This document shows positions 10,453-20,409 of a stretch of 64,000 nt of DNA, piece by piece. Position numbers and translations under genes: made by a program. The stretch is from an uncultured Pelagibacteraceae bacterium (GTDB taxonomy: Bacteria; Pseudomonadota; Alphaproteobacteria; Pelagibacterales; Pelagibacteraceae). The stretch covers positions 99,578 to 163,577 of the forward strand of contig CACKNV010000003.1 of the NCBI GenBank assembly GCA_902601705.1, read 5' to 3'. Positions within the stretch are counted from its first letter, which is position 1, and each line of letters begins with the position of its first letter. The notes below the pieces were generated by a model, which was not told where the DNA came from, searched no databases, and saw nothing but the letters and a program-made list of their open reading frames with translations.

Positions 10453-12549
10453 ATGAATACAAACTTTTTAAATAGTGTAACAAATTTTTTAAAAAAACGA
10501 ACCTTTGAATTTATAGGGTTAATCTTAATTTCTACGAGTATCGGTCTAGCAATAGCTTTTACGACATATTCGCCAGAAGATCCGTCATTTGTCTATGGTG
10601 ATAGGGAATTTGAGATCAAAAATTTCTTTGGAATCTATGGAAGTAGTATTGCTGATTTTCTCTTACAAAGTTTTGGTCTCGTTTCATTTTTAATTTTGGC
10701 AAATTTCTTATTTTGGGGAATTAATTTAATCATTCAAAAAGAAATTAAAAGAATAGTTTTAAAATTATTTCTAGTAGTTTCATATTTAGTCTTAGGTACC
10801 ATTTTTATTTATATTACCTTTAATAATTCGTTCTGGCTTATCGATAACGGTAACTCCGGTTTTGTTGGAAAGATTGGTTATGAGTTTTTAAGCACATGGT
10901 TTCCATATATTGATAACACTTACTCTGCTTATGGTTTGTTATTGCTTACTTTAATCTTTTTTATTTTTTCTGCTGATTTAAATGTAAAGAAAATTTTTAC
11001 TGGAACTTTTTCTATAATAGCTTCACTGTTTAGAAGAAAAAAAAATGCTATTCCTGATATAAATTTAGAAGCAGATCCTATAGAGGAGAAGAGTGAAATC
11101 ATTGAAAGACCCCAACAATCATTTTCTTTTGGTGACTTAACTCAATCAGAAAAACCAACAACTAATTTAAGATCAAAATATAAACTTCCAGCAATAGATT
11201 ATTTAGACAAAAGTTCTACAAAACTTAGTGCAGCAGAATTGAATAAAAATCGTCCTGATGGTGAGTTTATGGAAAAAATTCTTTTAGATTTCGGTATTGA
11301 TGGAAAAATTAAGGCTATTAACAACGGTCCTGTTGTTAGTTTGTATGAATTTGAACCAGCACCAGGTGTAAAAGTTTCCAAGATAATAAATTTATCTGAA
11401 GATTTAGCCCGAAATACTAGTTCAACATCAGCAAGGGTTTCGGTAATTCCTGGAAAAAATACAGTTGGTATCGAGATACCAAACGAGACAAGAGAGAGTG
11501 TATCGCTTCGAGAAATTATCTCTTATGAAAAGTTTCAAAAGAAAGATATAAAATTACCTATAGCACTTGGAAAAAGTATATCTGGCATGCCTATCGTTGG
11601 AGATCTTACGTCAATGCCTCACTTATTAATTGCTGGAACAACAGGTTCAGGTAAGTCGGTATGTATTAATACAATTATTGTTTCATTGCTTTACAAATTA
11701 AATCCTGATCTTTGTAAATTTATTTTAATTGATCCTAAGATGTTAGAACTATCAACTTACGAAGGTATTCCTCATTTATTAACTCCGGTAATCACCGATG
11801 CTAAGAAAGCAACATCTGCTTTAGCTTGGACAGTGAAAGAAATGAATAGCAGATACAAACTAATGAGTAAGGTGGGGGTAAGAAATATTGATGGTTACAA
11901 TGCTAAACATAAATTAAAGATGCCTTACATCGTTGTAGTAGTTGATGAGATGTCTGATCTAATGCTTGTTGCTGGTAAAGAAATCGAAAACTACATTCAA
12001 AAATTATCACAAATGGCTAGAGCTGCAGGAATACATATTATTATGGCAACGCAAAGACCAAGTGTTGATGTTATTACTGGAACAATTAAAGCAAACTTTC
12101 CAACAAGAGTTTCTTTTCAAGTGAGCTCTAAAATAGATAGTAGAACAATCTTAGGTGAGCAGGGTGCAGAACAGCTATTAGGTAAAGGTGATATGTTATT
12201 CATGTCATCAGCAAATAGAATTGTTAGAATTCACGGCCCATTTGTTTCAGAGAATGAGATAGAAAAAATTGTTAGCTCCATTAGAGCGCAAGGTGAACCA
12301 GATTATATGGATGAAATAACTGCACATACAAGTAGTGAAGTTTCTTCTACAACAGAAGGAGACGGCGATGAAGACGAACTATATTCACAAGCGGTTGATA
12401 TAATTAAATCAGAAGGAAAAGCTTCGACGAGTTTCTTGCAAAGAAAATTACAAATTGGCTATAATAGAGCAGCTAGAATTATTGATATGATGGAAGAAAA
12501 AGGTATTGTCAGTAAAGCAAATCATGTTGGTAAACGTGAAGTTCTATAA
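10453..12549 (+). CDS. ftsK: DNA translocase FtsK
   Basis: Septum-anchored motor that pumps chromosome ends apart and activates XerCD recombination. The first about 180 residues carry four hydrophobic membrane segments; a short linker follows; the motor domain has Walker A GTTGSGKS at about residues 395-402, Walker B IVVVVDEMSDLM, and the conserved MATQRPSVDVITGTIKANFP block. The C-terminal gamma winged-helix domain (about 630-698) with QRKLQIGYNRAARI would read KOPS sequences. At 698 residues the linker is short compared with enterobacterial FtsK, in line with streamlining. The 3' end overlaps lolA. Confidence 0.97.
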   Translation: MNTNFLNSVTNFLKKRTFEFIGLILISTSIGLAIAFTTYSPEDPSFVYGDREFEIKNFFGIYGSSIADFLLQSFGLVSFLILANFLFWGINLIIQKEIKRIVLKLFLVVSYLVLGTIFIYITFNNSFWLIDNGNSGFVGKIGYEFLSTWFPYIDNTYSAYGLLLLTLIFFIFSADLNVKKIFTGTFSIIASLFRRKKNAIPDINLEADPIEEKSEIIERPQQSFSFGDLTQSEKPTTNLRSKYKLPAIDYLDKSSTKLSAAELNKNRPDGEFMEKILLDFGIDGKIKAINNGPVVSLYEFEPAPGVKVSKIINLSEDLARNTSSTSARVSVIPGKNTVGIEIPNETRESVSLREIISYEKFQKKDIKLPIALGKSISGMPIVGDLTSMPHLLIAGTTGSGKSVCINTIIVSLLYKLNPDLCKFILIDPKMLELSTYEGIPHLLTPVITDAKKATSALAWTVKEMNSRYKLMSKVGVRNIDGYNAKHKLKMPYIVVVVDEMSDLMLVAGKEIENYIQKLSQMARAAGIHIIMATQRPSVDVITGTIKANFPTRVSFQVSSKIDSRTILGEQGAEQLLGKGDMLFMSSANRIVRIHGPFVSENEIEKIVSSIRAQGEPDYMDEITAHTSSEVSSTTEGDGDEDELYSQAVDIIKSEGKASTSFLQRKLQIGYNRAARIIDMMEEKGIVSKANHVGKREVL

Positions 12550-13084
12550 AATTTTCACAATATTTATTTTATTATCAGTAAATCTTTCTGCCGATGAAAA
12601 AGATCAAATAGTCACTCAATTAAATAATTTAAAATCATTAGAATTTACCTTTAATCAAGTGGTGAATGACAAAACTGAGAAGGGAAGTTGCCTTTTAGAA
12701 TTTCCTGGAAAATTAAAGTGTGATTATTTTGATGACAAGAAAAAAGAATTAATAATTAATAAAAAAAGATTAGCAATTACACAAAAGAGGTATGACAAGA
12801 CTTACTATTATCCCATTTCAAAATCTCCATTCCTAAATATTTTATATAAAGATAAACTATTGGAAATTGTAAAATCTGGAAAGTTAGAATTATCTGATCG
12901 AATTATAAAGTTAGTTTATTTAGAAGAGAACGAGATAACAGTTTTCTTTGACAAGAAAACATTAGATTTAAAAGGTTGGCAGATCATTGATCAGTATAAT
13001 AACAATATAAATTTTTCTTTAAACATTGTCGCAAAAAATGATGTCTTTAAAAAAGGAACTTTTAAAATTCCAGAGATGAATTAA
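12524..13084 (+). CDS. lolA: outer-membrane lipoprotein carrier protein LolA-like
   Basis: Periplasmic chaperone that ferries lipoproteins from LolCDE to the outer membrane. The start could be ATG 12,524 or, more economically, GTG 12,536, which gives MKFYKIFTIFILLSVNLSADEK, a textbook signal peptide. An in-frame TTG at 12,506 also exists but only adds residues before the signal. The mature part has the alternating polar/hydrophobic pattern of the LolA half-barrel, with the family-like FTFNQVV and GSCLLEFPGKLKCDY strands. It overlaps the ftsK end out of frame; ftsK-lolA adjacency is common in alphaproteobacteria. The stop overlaps that of the GNAT gene on the other strand. Confidence 0.82.
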   Translation: MLVNVKFYKIFTIFILLSVNLSADEKDQIVTQLNNLKSLEFTFNQVVNDKTEKGSCLLEFPGKLKCDYFDDKKKELIINKKRLAITQKRYDKTYYYPISKSPFLNILYKDKLLEIVKSGKLELSDRIIKLVYLEENEITVFFDKKTLDLKGWQIIDQYNNNINFSLNIVAKNDVFKKGTFKIPEMN

Positions 13085-13587
13085 GCAACGAAATCGATTT
13101 CTTCTTCTTTAAATATTTCAAAACCTTTTGATTTATAATTTTGCAGCGCGTGTTTATGATCTAAGCTACACGTATGAACCCACATTCTCTCTGGATTCTT
13201 TCTCGATGCACTAGCGATTGCATGATTAACAAGAGTTGAACCTAATTTTAAACCTCTAAATTCTTTTAATACTCCTAAATTTATTAATTCTACTTCATTA
13301 GAACCCGGATGATATTCTTGTTCGTAATAACCAACAAGATCTTCTCCTTTTTTTAATACATGAGTTTCTAAATTTTTGTTTGTTACATAGTTAACCCATT
13401 CACTATCTGACCATAACAACCTATCTCTCCAAAAATGATCTAAACCTATTTGCTTGTAAAAAAATTTATTTAAATGAAAATTATCTTTATTGTCCAAAAC
13501 AATTTTATAATTTTCAGGGAGATTTAGATCTATAGTTTTTGAAAAATCTTTAATCTCTAAAAAATATCTTTTAACTCTAGAAACCAT
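13081..13587 (-). CDS. GNAT-family N-acetyltransferase
   Basis: Predicted acetyl-CoA-dependent acetyltransferase of 168 residues. The acetyl-CoA-binding motif A is seen as LGVLKEFRGLKLGSTLVNHAI (split here over a beta strand and helix near residues 100-122), with the R-G-x-x-x-G-x loop read as FRGLKLGS. The N-terminal half contains HFWRDRLLWSDSEW, not diagnostic of a substrate. The gene overlaps the HIT gene by one base and probably sits at the end of the his operon transcript. The substrate is unknown; ribosomal protein, small molecule or antibiotic targets are all possible in this superfamily. Confidence 0.75.
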   Translation of the reverse strand: MVSRVKRYFLEIKDFSKTIDLNLPENYKIVLDNKDNFHLNKFFYKQIGLDHFWRDRLLWSDSEWVNYVTNKNLETHVLKKGEDLVGYYEQEYHPGSNEVELINLGVLKEFRGLKLGSTLVNHAIASASRKNPERMWVHTCSLDHKHALQNYKSKGFEIFKEEEIDFVA

Positions 13588-13943
13588 TAGCTAACCATCT
13601 TTCCTATCTTTTCACCTGCAAAAATATGATAATGCAAATGAGGAACTTCTTGCCCTCCATCGCTACCAATATTTGTAAGAGCTCGGTAACCTTTATCTTT
13701 TGAACCAATTAAATTTGCTACATGTGTGACAGCTTTATTTAATTCAACTATCTCTTTATCAGAAGCTTTTTTGTTGAAATGATCTAAATCAACATACTCG
13801 CCTTTTGGTATTACTAATACGTGCACTTTCTTTTGAGGATTAATGTCATGAAAAGCTAAAACATGATCGTTTTCATAAACTTTCTTGCAAGGAATTTCTC
13901 CTCTAAGAATTTTTGCAAATATATTATTTTTATCGTAGCTCAT
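13587..13943 (-). CDS. HIT-family nucleotide hydrolase (HinT-like)
   Basis: Small purine nucleoside phosphoramidase-type protein of 118 residues. It starts with NIFAKILRGEIPCKKVYE, the signature N-terminal strand of HinT, and ends with the histidine triad HLHYHIFAGEKIG near residues 101-113 (HxHxH followed by a hydrophobic). A GQEVPHLHYHIF context is classic for bacterial HinT. It is the gene after hisE, overlapping it by 4 bases, an arrangement often seen in alphaproteobacteria. The physiological substrate in bacteria is not settled. Confidence 0.93.
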   Translation of the reverse strand: MSYDKNNIFAKILRGEIPCKKVYENDHVLAFHDINPQKKVHVLVIPKGEYVDLDHFNKKASDKEIVELNKAVTHVANLIGSKDKGYRALTNIGSDGGQEVPHLHYHIFAGEKIGKMVS

Positions 13944-14212
13944 TTTTGTCTTTTTTTTAGTTCACTCATGACATCTTCAATCTTGATATTATTAGCTTCA
14001 AGATAAACCATCAAATGATAAATTACATCTGCTGCTTCGTGTATTTTATTAGAGTTTTGTTCAACGGCCTCGATTAATTCTCCTATTTCCTCTTTAACTT
14101 TTGCAACACTTAAACTTTTATCGTTGAGAAGTTTGTTCGTATAAGATTTATCAGGAGAAGAATTTTTTCTCTCTCTAATAATTTTCATTAACTGTTCTAA
14201 GTTTTCAAGCAT
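13940..14212 (-). CDS. hisE: phosphoribosyl-ATP pyrophosphatase
   Basis: Catalyses the second step of histidine synthesis, releasing pyrophosphate from phosphoribosyl-ATP. At 90 residues it is a stand-alone HisE with no HisI fusion. The MazG-like helices carry the metal-binding acidic pattern KEEIGELIEAVEQ and HEAADVIYHLMVYLE. It lies one base after the hisF stop and overlaps the HIT gene by 4 bases. hisI, hisG, hisD and hisC are not in this window, so the pathway is split over several loci. Confidence 0.95.
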   Translation of the reverse strand: MLENLEQLMKIIRERKNSSPDKSYTNKLLNDKSLSVAKVKEEIGELIEAVEQNSNKIHEAADVIYHLMVYLEANNIKIEDVMSELKKRQK

Positions 14213-14213
14213 A

Positions 14214-14972
14214 TTATAATCTTACTGATACATTCTTAGAATTCAAATATTCTTTGGCTTCTTTGATTTTATATTCTCCATAGTGAAAAATAGAAGCTGC
14301 TAGAACTGCACTCGCTCCACCTTTAACTATACCATCGTAGAAATGATCTAAAGTTCCTACACCGCCAGAAGCAATTACAGGAATATTAGTTTTATCTGTA
14401 ATTACTTTTAGTAATTCAACGTCGTAACCAGATTTTGTTCCATCTCTATCCATAGAAGTTAATAAAATTTCTCCAGCTCCATTTGTTTCCACCTGTTTAG
14501 CAAATTCTACGGCATCAATACCTGTTTTATTTCTTCCACCGTGAGTAAAAACTTCCCATTTATTGTCTGAAATTTTTTTGGCATCGATAGCCACAACAAT
14601 ACATTGAGAGCCAAATTTTTTAGACGCCTCTTTTACAAAACTAACATCTTTAACTGCTGCTGTATTAATAGAAACTTTATCTGCACCGGCTAATAATAAA
14701 TCAGTTATATTTTGAATAGTTCGAACTCCACCACCAACAGTCAAAGGAACAAAACATTCTTTTGCAGTTTTTCTTACAATATCAATAATTGTCTCTCTGT
14801 TTTCATTTGATGCAGTAATGTCTAAAAAACAAATCTCATCAGCTCCACCATCACTGTAAATCTTAGCTTGTTCAACTGGATCTCCAGCATCTTTCAATTC
14901 GACAAAGTTAATGCCCTTAACTACTCTTCCATTCTTAACATCTAAACAAGGTATAATTCTATTTTTAAGCAC
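14214..14972 (-). CDS. hisF: imidazole glycerol phosphate synthase cyclase subunit
   Basis: Beta-alpha barrel subunit that joins ammonia from HisH to PRFAR, giving imidazole glycerol phosphate and AICAR. The start [20 protein letters not shown] carries the catalytic aspartate of IPCLDV (residue 11); TVGGGVRT and the second catalytic Asp in [15 protein letters not shown] are present, as is the phosphate-binding IASGGVG. Length 252 is standard. It overlaps hisA by 8 bases. The released AICAR feeds purine synthesis, where purH in this window acts. Confidence 0.98.
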   Translation of the reverse strand: MLKNRIIPCLDVKNGRVVKGINFVELKDAGDPVEQAKIYSDGGADEICFLDITASNENRETIIDIVRKTAKECFVPLTVGGGVRTIQNITDLLLAGADKVSINTAAVKDVSFVKEASKKFGSQCIVVAIDAKKISDNKWEVFTHGGRNKTGIDAVEFAKQVETNGAGEILLTSMDRDGTKSGYDVELLKVITDKTNIPVIASGGVGTLDHFYDGIVKGGASAVLAASIFHYGEYKIKEAKEYLNSKNVSVRL

Positions 14973-15690
14973 TGATTTCCTTCGCTAGCTCATCTAGTTT
15001 GATATCACCATCATAAATAGCTTTACCAACAATGATACCTTCAATTTTTTTATTATTTAATTCTCTAGCTTTCTTAATATCATTTATCGAGGAAACCCCT
15101 CCCGAAATAACTACAGGACAATTAGATAGTTCTGTAATTTTTACAGTCTCGTCAAAATTAGGGCTTGTTTTCATTCCATCTCTATTTATATCTGTATAAA
15201 TAATTCTGCTCACTCCATAACTGTTGACTTCTTTTAGAAAGTCTAAAGTTTTAATATTAAGATTTTCTTTCCAACCTGATACCGAAAGATTTCCATCCTT
15301 TGCGTCTAATCCTAAAGCAATTTGACCTTTAAACTTTTCACAAGCCTCTTTTAAAAATTCTTTATTTTTAATCGCACCACTACCTAAAATAACTTTCTCG
15401 ACGCCTGCATTGATATATTGCTGAATACTATTCAATGATCTAACACCACCTCCTATTTCGATTTTTATATCGTATTTACTTACAATTTCCTGAATGATAT
15501 TTAAATTAACTGTCTTACCGGTCAGCGCTCCATCTAAATCTACAATGTGTAAATTTTTAAAGCCGTGGTCTTTATATTTTCTTGCTTGATCAATAGGTGA
15601 GGTTTTATATTCAGTTTTGTTCTCAAAATCTCCTTTGATTAATCTCACACACTTTTTGTCTTTTATATCTATAGCTGGGAATATTTTCAT
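14965..15690 (-). CDS. hisA: phosphoribosylformimino-5-aminoimidazole carboxamide ribotide isomerase
   Basis: Isomerase of histidine synthesis with a beta-alpha barrel related to HisF. It starts [22 protein letters not shown] with the catalytic Asp in PAIDIK (residue 8), has EIGGGVRSL in the first half and the matching [14 protein letters not shown] and VISGGVSS motifs in the second half, showing the internal two-fold duplication. Length 241 is normal. It shares one base with hisH upstream and overlaps hisF downstream, so the five his genes are read as one unit. Confidence 0.98.
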   Translation of the reverse strand: MKIFPAIDIKDKKCVRLIKGDFENKTEYKTSPIDQARKYKDHGFKNLHIVDLDGALTGKTVNLNIIQEIVSKYDIKIEIGGGVRSLNSIQQYINAGVEKVILGSGAIKNKEFLKEACEKFKGQIALGLDAKDGNLSVSGWKENLNIKTLDFLKEVNSYGVSRIIYTDINRDGMKTSPNFDETVKITELSNCPVVISGGVSSINDIKKARELNNKKIEGIIVGKAIYDGDIKLDELAKEISA

Positions 15691-16316
15691 TATAGTTTTA
15701 TAAAATTATCAATTATTTTTAGTCCAACTTTATCACTTTTCTCAGGGTGAAATTGAGTTCCAAACAAATTATCTCTTTCAACAGAACAGACAATTTTTGA
15801 AGAATAATCAGTTGTTGCCGAAATTACTGATTTATCATTTGGAATAAACTCGTAACTGTGTACGAAATACATATGAGATTTGTTTTTTATATCTTTAAAT
15901 ATTTTACTTTCTTTTTGAATTTCAATTTCATTCCAGCCAATATGTGGAAGTTTAAACTTTCCGCTTTGATTGTTGATTTTGGAAACTTTACCAGAAATCC
16001 AACCTAGTCCTTTTGTTTCCGCTTCTTCATAACCTACATCTGCAAACATTTGTAAGCCTACACAGATTCCTAATAGTGGTTTCTTGTCTGTGATTGCAAA
16101 TTTATTTAGAGTATCTTTTAATCCGTTAATCTTATTAAGAGAGTCTACACAACTTTTAAATGAACCTTGTCCAGGTAAAACTATTTTATCACTAGATTTA
16201 ATTTTCTTTATATCCGAAGTTACTTCTATATTAACTTTACCTTTAGCCACCTCTTTAAAAGAGTTAATGACTGAGCTTATATTGCCCGATTGGTAGTCAA
16301 CAATTGTGACGTTCAT
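15690..16316 (-). CDS. hisH: imidazole glycerol phosphate synthase glutaminase subunit
   Basis: Class I glutamine amidotransferase that makes ammonia for HisF. The catalytic triad is visible: nucleophile cysteine in PLLGICVGLQMFAD (about residue 84) and the His/Glu pair in FGTQFHPEKSDKVG near the C-terminus. I place the start at ATG 16,316 (MNVTIVDYQSGN), because the in-frame TTG three bases upstream adds only one residue. It begins 5 bases after the hisB stop. The V-D-Y-G/Q-x-G-N opening is typical of HisH. Identification is secure. Confidence 0.97.
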   Translation of the reverse strand: MNVTIVDYQSGNISSVINSFKEVAKGKVNIEVTSDIKKIKSSDKIVLPGQGSFKSCVDSLNKINGLKDTLNKFAITDKKPLLGICVGLQMFADVGYEEAETKGLGWISGKVSKINNQSGKFKLPHIGWNEIEIQKESKIFKDIKNKSHMYFVHSYEFIPNDKSVISATTDYSSKIVCSVERDNLFGTQFHPEKSDKVGLKIIDNFIKL

Positions 16317-16321
16317 CAATT

Positions 16322-16912
16322 TTAAATAGAGCCTTTGGTCGAAGGTATTGAGTTTTTAATTCTTTTATCAACTTCTAGAGCATCTTTTAGTGATCTAGCT
16401 AAACCTTTGTAACAAGACTCAATTTTGTGGTGACTGTTTTCACCATAAATATTTTCAACGTGTAAAGTAACACCAGCGGACTGTGAAAAAGCTTGGAACC
16501 ACTCCTTGAATAATTCTGTATCCATCTCACCAAGTTTCTCAACAGGTAAATTTACTTTCCAAATTAGATACGGTCTATTAGACACATCAATTGAAACTCG
16601 ACTTAAAGTTTCATCCATTGGAATCATTGTTGAAGCATATCTTTTTATACCTTTTCGGTTGCCAGCTGCTTTTTTAATAGCTTCGCCGATAGCTATGCCT
16701 GTATCTTCTGTAGTGTGGTGTAAGTCAATATGAGTATCACCTTTAGCACTTACCTCTAAATCGATTAGAGAATGCTTAGAAAGTTGTTCTAACATATGAT
16801 CAAGAAAACCAATCCCAGTTTTAATTTTATATTTACCTTTACCGTCTAAATTAACGGAAACAGAAATACTAGTTTCTTTTGTTTTTCTACTGATTTTTGC
16901 TTTTCTTGCCAT
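16322..16912 (-). CDS. hisB: imidazoleglycerol-phosphate dehydratase
   Basis: Dehydrates imidazole glycerol phosphate to imidazole acetol phosphate using a di-manganese centre. The metal-binding histidines are in [30 protein letters not shown] and [17 protein letters not shown]. At 196 residues it is the monofunctional form without the HisB-N phosphatase domain. It is the first gene of the minus-strand hisB-hisH-hisA-hisF-hisE run. It is divergent from hslV across 102 bases that should hold both promoters. Confidence 0.98.
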   Translation of the reverse strand: MARKAKISRKTKETSISVSVNLDGKGKYKIKTGIGFLDHMLEQLSKHSLIDLEVSAKGDTHIDLHHTTEDTGIAIGEAIKKAAGNRKGIKRYASTMIPMDETLSRVSIDVSNRPYLIWKVNLPVEKLGEMDTELFKEWFQAFSQSAGVTLHVENIYGENSHHKIESCYKGLARSLKDALEVDKRIKNSIPSTKGSI

Positions 16913-17014
16913 AAATTAACTCTGAATTATCTTTGATATATATATAATCGGTCATTTTATCAATAAATCAGATTTACTATTGAAGATCTAAAAATAATCT
17001 CCACATATAACACC

Positions 17015-17554
17015 ATGAATACAGCTGAAAAGTGGCATGGAACAACGATTGTCTTGCTTAGAAAAAATGGTGAAACTGTTGTGGCTGGTGACGGTCAAGT
17101 TAGCTTAGGTAATACTGTTTTAAAAAGTAAAGCCAAGAAGGTAAGAAAAATTGAGAGTAGAGGGGTAATTGCAGGATTTGCAGGTTCAACTGCAGATGCA
17201 CTTACCTTGTTTGAAAGATTAGAGGCAAAATTAGAAAAACACGCAGGTAATTTACAGAGAGCAGCAGTAGAACTAGCAAAAGATTGGAGGAGCGATAAAT
17301 TTTTAAGAAGATTAGAAGCTTTGATGGCTGTAGCAGATAAAAAGCATAGTTTTATAATTTCTGGAACAGGAGATGTTTTAGAACCAGAGGATGGAATAAT
17401 CGGAATTGGATCAGGTGGAAATTACGCTCTTGCGGCTGCAAAGGTGTTAACTGAAACTGATATGAGTGCTGAGGATATAGCTAGAAAATCAATTAAAGTT
17501 GCATCAGACATATGTGTGTTTACTAATAACAACGTTACAGTAGAAAAAATTTAA
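17015..17554 (+). CDS. hslV: ATP-dependent protease peptidase subunit HslV
   Basis: Proteasome-like peptidase that forms the double hexameric core of HslUV. The catalytic threonine is in the [12 protein letters not shown] segment (about residue 10, exposed after removal of the short leader), followed by [11 protein letters not shown] and the [13 protein letters not shown] motif near residue 130. Length 179 is typical. hslU starts one base after the stop, so the two subunits are co-expressed. It is divergent from the his operon. Confidence 0.98.
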   Translation: MNTAEKWHGTTIVLLRKNGETVVAGDGQVSLGNTVLKSKAKKVRKIESRGVIAGFAGSTADALTLFERLEAKLEKHAGNLQRAAVELAKDWRSDKFLRRLEALMAVADKKHSFIISGTGDVLEPEDGIIGIGSGGNYALAAAKVLTETDMSAEDIARKSIKVASDICVFTNNNVTVEKI

Positions 17555-17555
17555 T

Positions 17556-18929
17556 ATGGCACCAACTAATAAAATTACAAATTTAAAAGTATTAAAAAAA
17601 AATGAAGAGAATTCAAAAGTCAGCGCTTTATCACCTAGAGAAATTGTTTCTGAATTAGACAGATACGTTATTGGTCAAAAAGATGCAAAAAAAGCTGTAG
17701 CTGTGGCCTTGAGAAACAGATGGAGAAGACAAGCTTTATCAGATGAAATGAGAGATGAAGTTCTTCCAAAAAATATTTTAATGATAGGACCAACAGGGGT
17801 TGGTAAAACAGAAATTTCTAGAAGGCTTTCTAAATTGGCGGAGGCTCCTTTTATAAAAGTTGAAGCTACTAGATTTACAGAAGTTGGTTATGTAGGGAGA
17901 GATGTAGAACAAATTATCAGAGATTTAATTGAAATTGCAATTGCTATGGAGAGGGAGAAAAAAAGAAAAGAAGTTAAAGCTAAGGCAGAATTGAAAGCAG
18001 AAGAAAAAGTATTAGATGCACTTGTGGGTAATAAAGCAAGTGTTGCTACAAGAGAGAGTTTTAGGAAAAGATTAAGGACAGGTGACCTAGATAACAATGA
18101 AATTGAAATAGAAGTTCAAAATTCCTCTAATCCTCTTCAAAATTTCGAAATTCCAGGAATGCCAGGTGGTAATGTCGGAATGGTAAATCTCGGAGACATC
18201 CTAGGAAAATCTATGGGAGGTAAGAAAGGTAAAAAGAAAAAAATGACCGTAAAAGAGTCTCATGACATTTTAGTTGCACAAGAATCAGACAAAATGATTG
18301 AAGAGGATAAAATTATTTTAGAAGCAAAAAAAGCTACCGAAGAAAACGGAATTGTTTTTTTAGATGAGATTGATAAAGTTTCCGCAAGAAGTGACAGAGT
18401 TGGTGGTGACGTTTCAAGGGAAGGCGTGCAGAGAGATCTTTTACCACTTATAGAAGGTACAACTGTGAGTACTAAACACGGTCCTATTAAAACCGATCAT
18501 ATCTTATTTATAGCATCTGGAGCTTTTCAATTAGCTAAACCTTCTGATCTGTTGCCTGAGTTACAAGGTAGATTGCCAATAAGAGTTGAGCTTGACGCAC
18601 TTAAAGAGGAAGATTTCAAAAGAATTCTAAAAGAACCTGATAACAGTTTAATTAAACAATATATTGAATTGTTGAAAACTGAAAATGTAAATCTTGAATT
18701 TACAGATGATGGAATTGATATGCTTGCTAAAATTTCCGCAGAAGTTAATTCTTCTGTTGAAAATATCGGTGCAAGGAGACTCCATACTATTATTGAAAAA
18801 GTATTAGATGATATTAGTTTTAATGCTACTGACAAAGCTGGGGAAACAGTTACTGTAGATCGGAAATATGTCCAAAATAATTTAGGAAATTTAGTTAAAG
18901 ATACAGATCTTTCAAAGTTTATATTATAA
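17556..18929 (+). CDS. hslU: ATP-dependent protease ATPase subunit HslU
   Basis: AAA+ unfoldase that feeds substrates to HslV. Motifs in order are [27 protein letters not shown] split over the first helix, Walker [10 protein letters not shown] near residue 78, the pore motif GYVGRD, an inserted I domain (about 110-260) rich in charged residues and Gly/Lys ([12 protein letters not shown]), Walker B FLDEIDK, and sensor 2 GARRLHT. The C-terminus DLSKFIL is the family signature that docks into HslV. Length 457. Its end overlaps the convergent smr gene by 6 bases. Confidence 0.98.
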   Translation: MAPTNKITNLKVLKKNEENSKVSALSPREIVSELDRYVIGQKDAKKAVAVALRNRWRRQALSDEMRDEVLPKNILMIGPTGVGKTEISRRLSKLAEAPFIKVEATRFTEVGYVGRDVEQIIRDLIEIAIAMEREKKRKEVKAKAELKAEEKVLDALVGNKASVATRESFRKRLRTGDLDNNEIEIEVQNSSNPLQNFEIPGMPGGNVGMVNLGDILGKSMGGKKGKKKKMTVKESHDILVAQESDKMIEEDKIILEAKKATEENGIVFLDEIDKVSARSDRVGGDVSREGVQRDLLPLIEGTTVSTKHGPIKTDHILFIASGAFQLAKPSDLLPELQGRLPIRVELDALKEEDFKRILKEPDNSLIKQYIELLKTENVNLEFTDDGIDMLAKISAEVNSSVENIGARRLHTIIEKVLDDISFNATDKAGETVTVDRKYVQNNLGNLVKDTDLSKFIL

Positions 18930-19346
18930 ATTCCTTAGCTTAATTATTATTGCACCACTTCCACCGTCTATTTTTTCAGCGTCATTTATTGAAACAATAA
19001 ATTTATTTAACTCTGAATTTTTTTTTATAAATTCGGGAACAGAATATTTTAATCTCCCTAAATCCCTAGACACATATACATCAGTATTATTAGAAGAATG
19101 TAACCCTTTTCCGGTAATAAGTAATAATTCTTTAAATTTATTTTTAATACAATGTTTTATAATTTCTTGAACTTTGATATTTGCCTCATCTAAAGTAAAT
19201 CCGTGCAAATCAAATTTGTAGCGATTTTTTCTTTCAACTTCCTCAGGGACATTTTTTTTTTCTTTATCATAAATATCTGTTGGATTTTTTATGTATTCTT
19301 CCCAGGTTTTTTTATCTTTTTGGTTTGTGTCTTTTTTTTTAATCAC
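18924..19346 (-). CDS. Smr-domain protein
   Basis: Protein of 140 residues with a stand-alone Smr domain, the nuclease-like module found at the C-terminus of MutS2. The motifs [12 protein letters not shown] (LDxHG type, about residues 44-55), [10 protein letters not shown] (TGxG type) and the final [11 protein letters not shown] are all present. The first 40 residues are Lys/Asp-rich and probably disordered. Adjacent stand-alone Smr genes next to the Tim44-like gene are common in alphaproteobacteria. Its cellular role is not established; ribosome rescue and RNA cleavage are reported for relatives. It overlaps the Tim44-like gene by 4 bases. Confidence 0.88.
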   Translation of the reverse strand: MIKKKDTNQKDKKTWEEYIKNPTDIYDKEKKNVPEEVERKNRYKFDLHGFTLDEANIKVQEIIKHCIKNKFKELLLITGKGLHSSNNTDVYVSRDLGRLKYSVPEFIKKNSELNKFIVSINDAEKIDGGSGAIIIKLRNL

Positions 19347-19963
19347 TTGCTGATAATTTCAGACAAATACCAATTAGGACCTTTTTGCTTTATGTTTCTT
19401 GTAAATTTCCAGCTGTCAGTTACAAACTTAATTTTATCGGGGTTTCCCTCTATTATTTTGTTTTCTTTATCTTTCTTCACAGAGATAACTTCTGCAACAA
19501 ATTTAACTGTAGCGAATAAATCATCTCTTACTTTCTCATATTTTTCTACGGAAGATTCTTTTATTCCAATAAATGTAAACTCAGATTTAATACCCTCTTT
19601 ATTTCTTGATTTTATAGCGTCAGAAAAATTTGAAAACATATTTGATGATAATAAACTTTTTAATTTTATTAAATCGCCAACAGCAAATGATGTTAAGATG
19701 CTCTCGTAAGCTATTTCAGCACCTCTTAAAAACTCTTTTTTATCTTTTCCTTCTAAAATATCCAGATTTTCCTTAATAGGTTTTGTTTCATTTTTCGGTA
19801 TGCTAAATTCTTTTTCAGCAAAAGAAGGGTATACTTTGGACTCGTGTCCTGTTTTCCTACCCAATATACTTCTCAATCGCAAGATGATGAATCCCGCTAT
19901 CATACCCAAAAGAATTATATCTAAATAACCAAAACTATTACTCATAATTTGATAAATATACAT
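19343..19963 (-). CDS. Tim44-like domain membrane protein
   Basis: Inner-membrane protein of 206 residues related to the C-terminal domain of mitochondrial Tim44. A single N-terminal membrane segment (FGYLDIILLGMIAGFIILRL, about residues 11-30) is followed by the alphaproteobacterial signature RSILGRKTGHE, a charged linker and the Tim44/MBA1-like domain with AYESILTSFAVGDLIKLKSLLS and the closing DSWKFTRNIKQKGPNWYLSEI. The relatives in Caulobacter are proposed to interact with inner-membrane proteases or translocase partners. It is divergent from fxsA across 26 bases, overlapping downstream smr. Confidence 0.88.
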   Translation of the reverse strand: MYIYQIMSNSFGYLDIILLGMIAGFIILRLRSILGRKTGHESKVYPSFAEKEFSIPKNETKPIKENLDILEGKDKKEFLRGAEIAYESILTSFAVGDLIKLKSLLSSNMFSNFSDAIKSRNKEGIKSEFTFIGIKESSVEKYEKVRDDLFATVKFVAEVISVKKDKENKIIEGNPDKIKFVTDSWKFTRNIKQKGPNWYLSEIISK

Positions 19964-19989
19964 TAATCATATATTTTTGTATCAGACAA

Positions 19990-20409
19990 ATGAACCCATT
20001 TTTTATAATATTTATTGGGATACCCGCTATAGAAATATTCTTATTAATTAAAATAGGAGGCAAATTAGGTGCCTTAAACACCGTTGCTTTAATATTTATC
20101 ACCGCAGTAATCGGTATTTATTTTGCAAAACTACAAGGAATTCAAACATTAAGGTCAGGTATGATAAATCTATATCAAAATAAAATGCCAATTTATGAAA
20201 TTATTTCAGGAGCATCAATTGCTGTAGCGGCGTTATTGTTAATCATACCTGGTTTCTTCACAGATACTATCGGTTTTTTATTATTAATTCCTTTTACAAG
20301 AAAAATCTTGTTTAGTTTGACTTTCAAAAGTGGAATAAAAAAAGAAAAAGAAAATAAAAATAGGACTATTGAAGGTGAAATAATAGATCAAGAAAAAGAT
20401 GAACTATAA
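19990..20409 (+). CDS. fxsA: FxsA family membrane protein
   Basis: Small polytopic inner-membrane protein of 139 residues. It starts with MNPFFIIFIGIPAIEIFLLIKIG, the characteristic PLIEI-type first segment, followed by the ALNTVALIFITAVIGIYFAKLQG block and a third hydrophobic stretch ending IPGFFTDTIGFLLLIPFTR, the family signature. The charged C-terminal tail is Lys/Glu-rich. In E. coli FxsA (suppressor of F exclusion) affects phage exclusion; its normal role is unknown. It overlaps secB by 11 bases, a common alphaproteobacterial neighbour. Confidence 0.93.
   Translation: MNPFFIIFIGIPAIEIFLLIKIGGKLGALNTVALIFITAVIGIYFAKLQGIQTLRSGMINLYQNKMPIYEIISGASIAVAALLLIIPGFFTDTIGFLLLIPFTRKILFSLTFKSGIKKEKENKNRTIEGEIIDQEKDEL

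Noticed and set aside
19203..19709. 168-codon open frame opposite smr and the Tim44-like gene
   Set aside because: Hydrophobic composition arises from the antisense of Lys/Glu-rich coding DNA; both genes on the other strand have clear family motifs.
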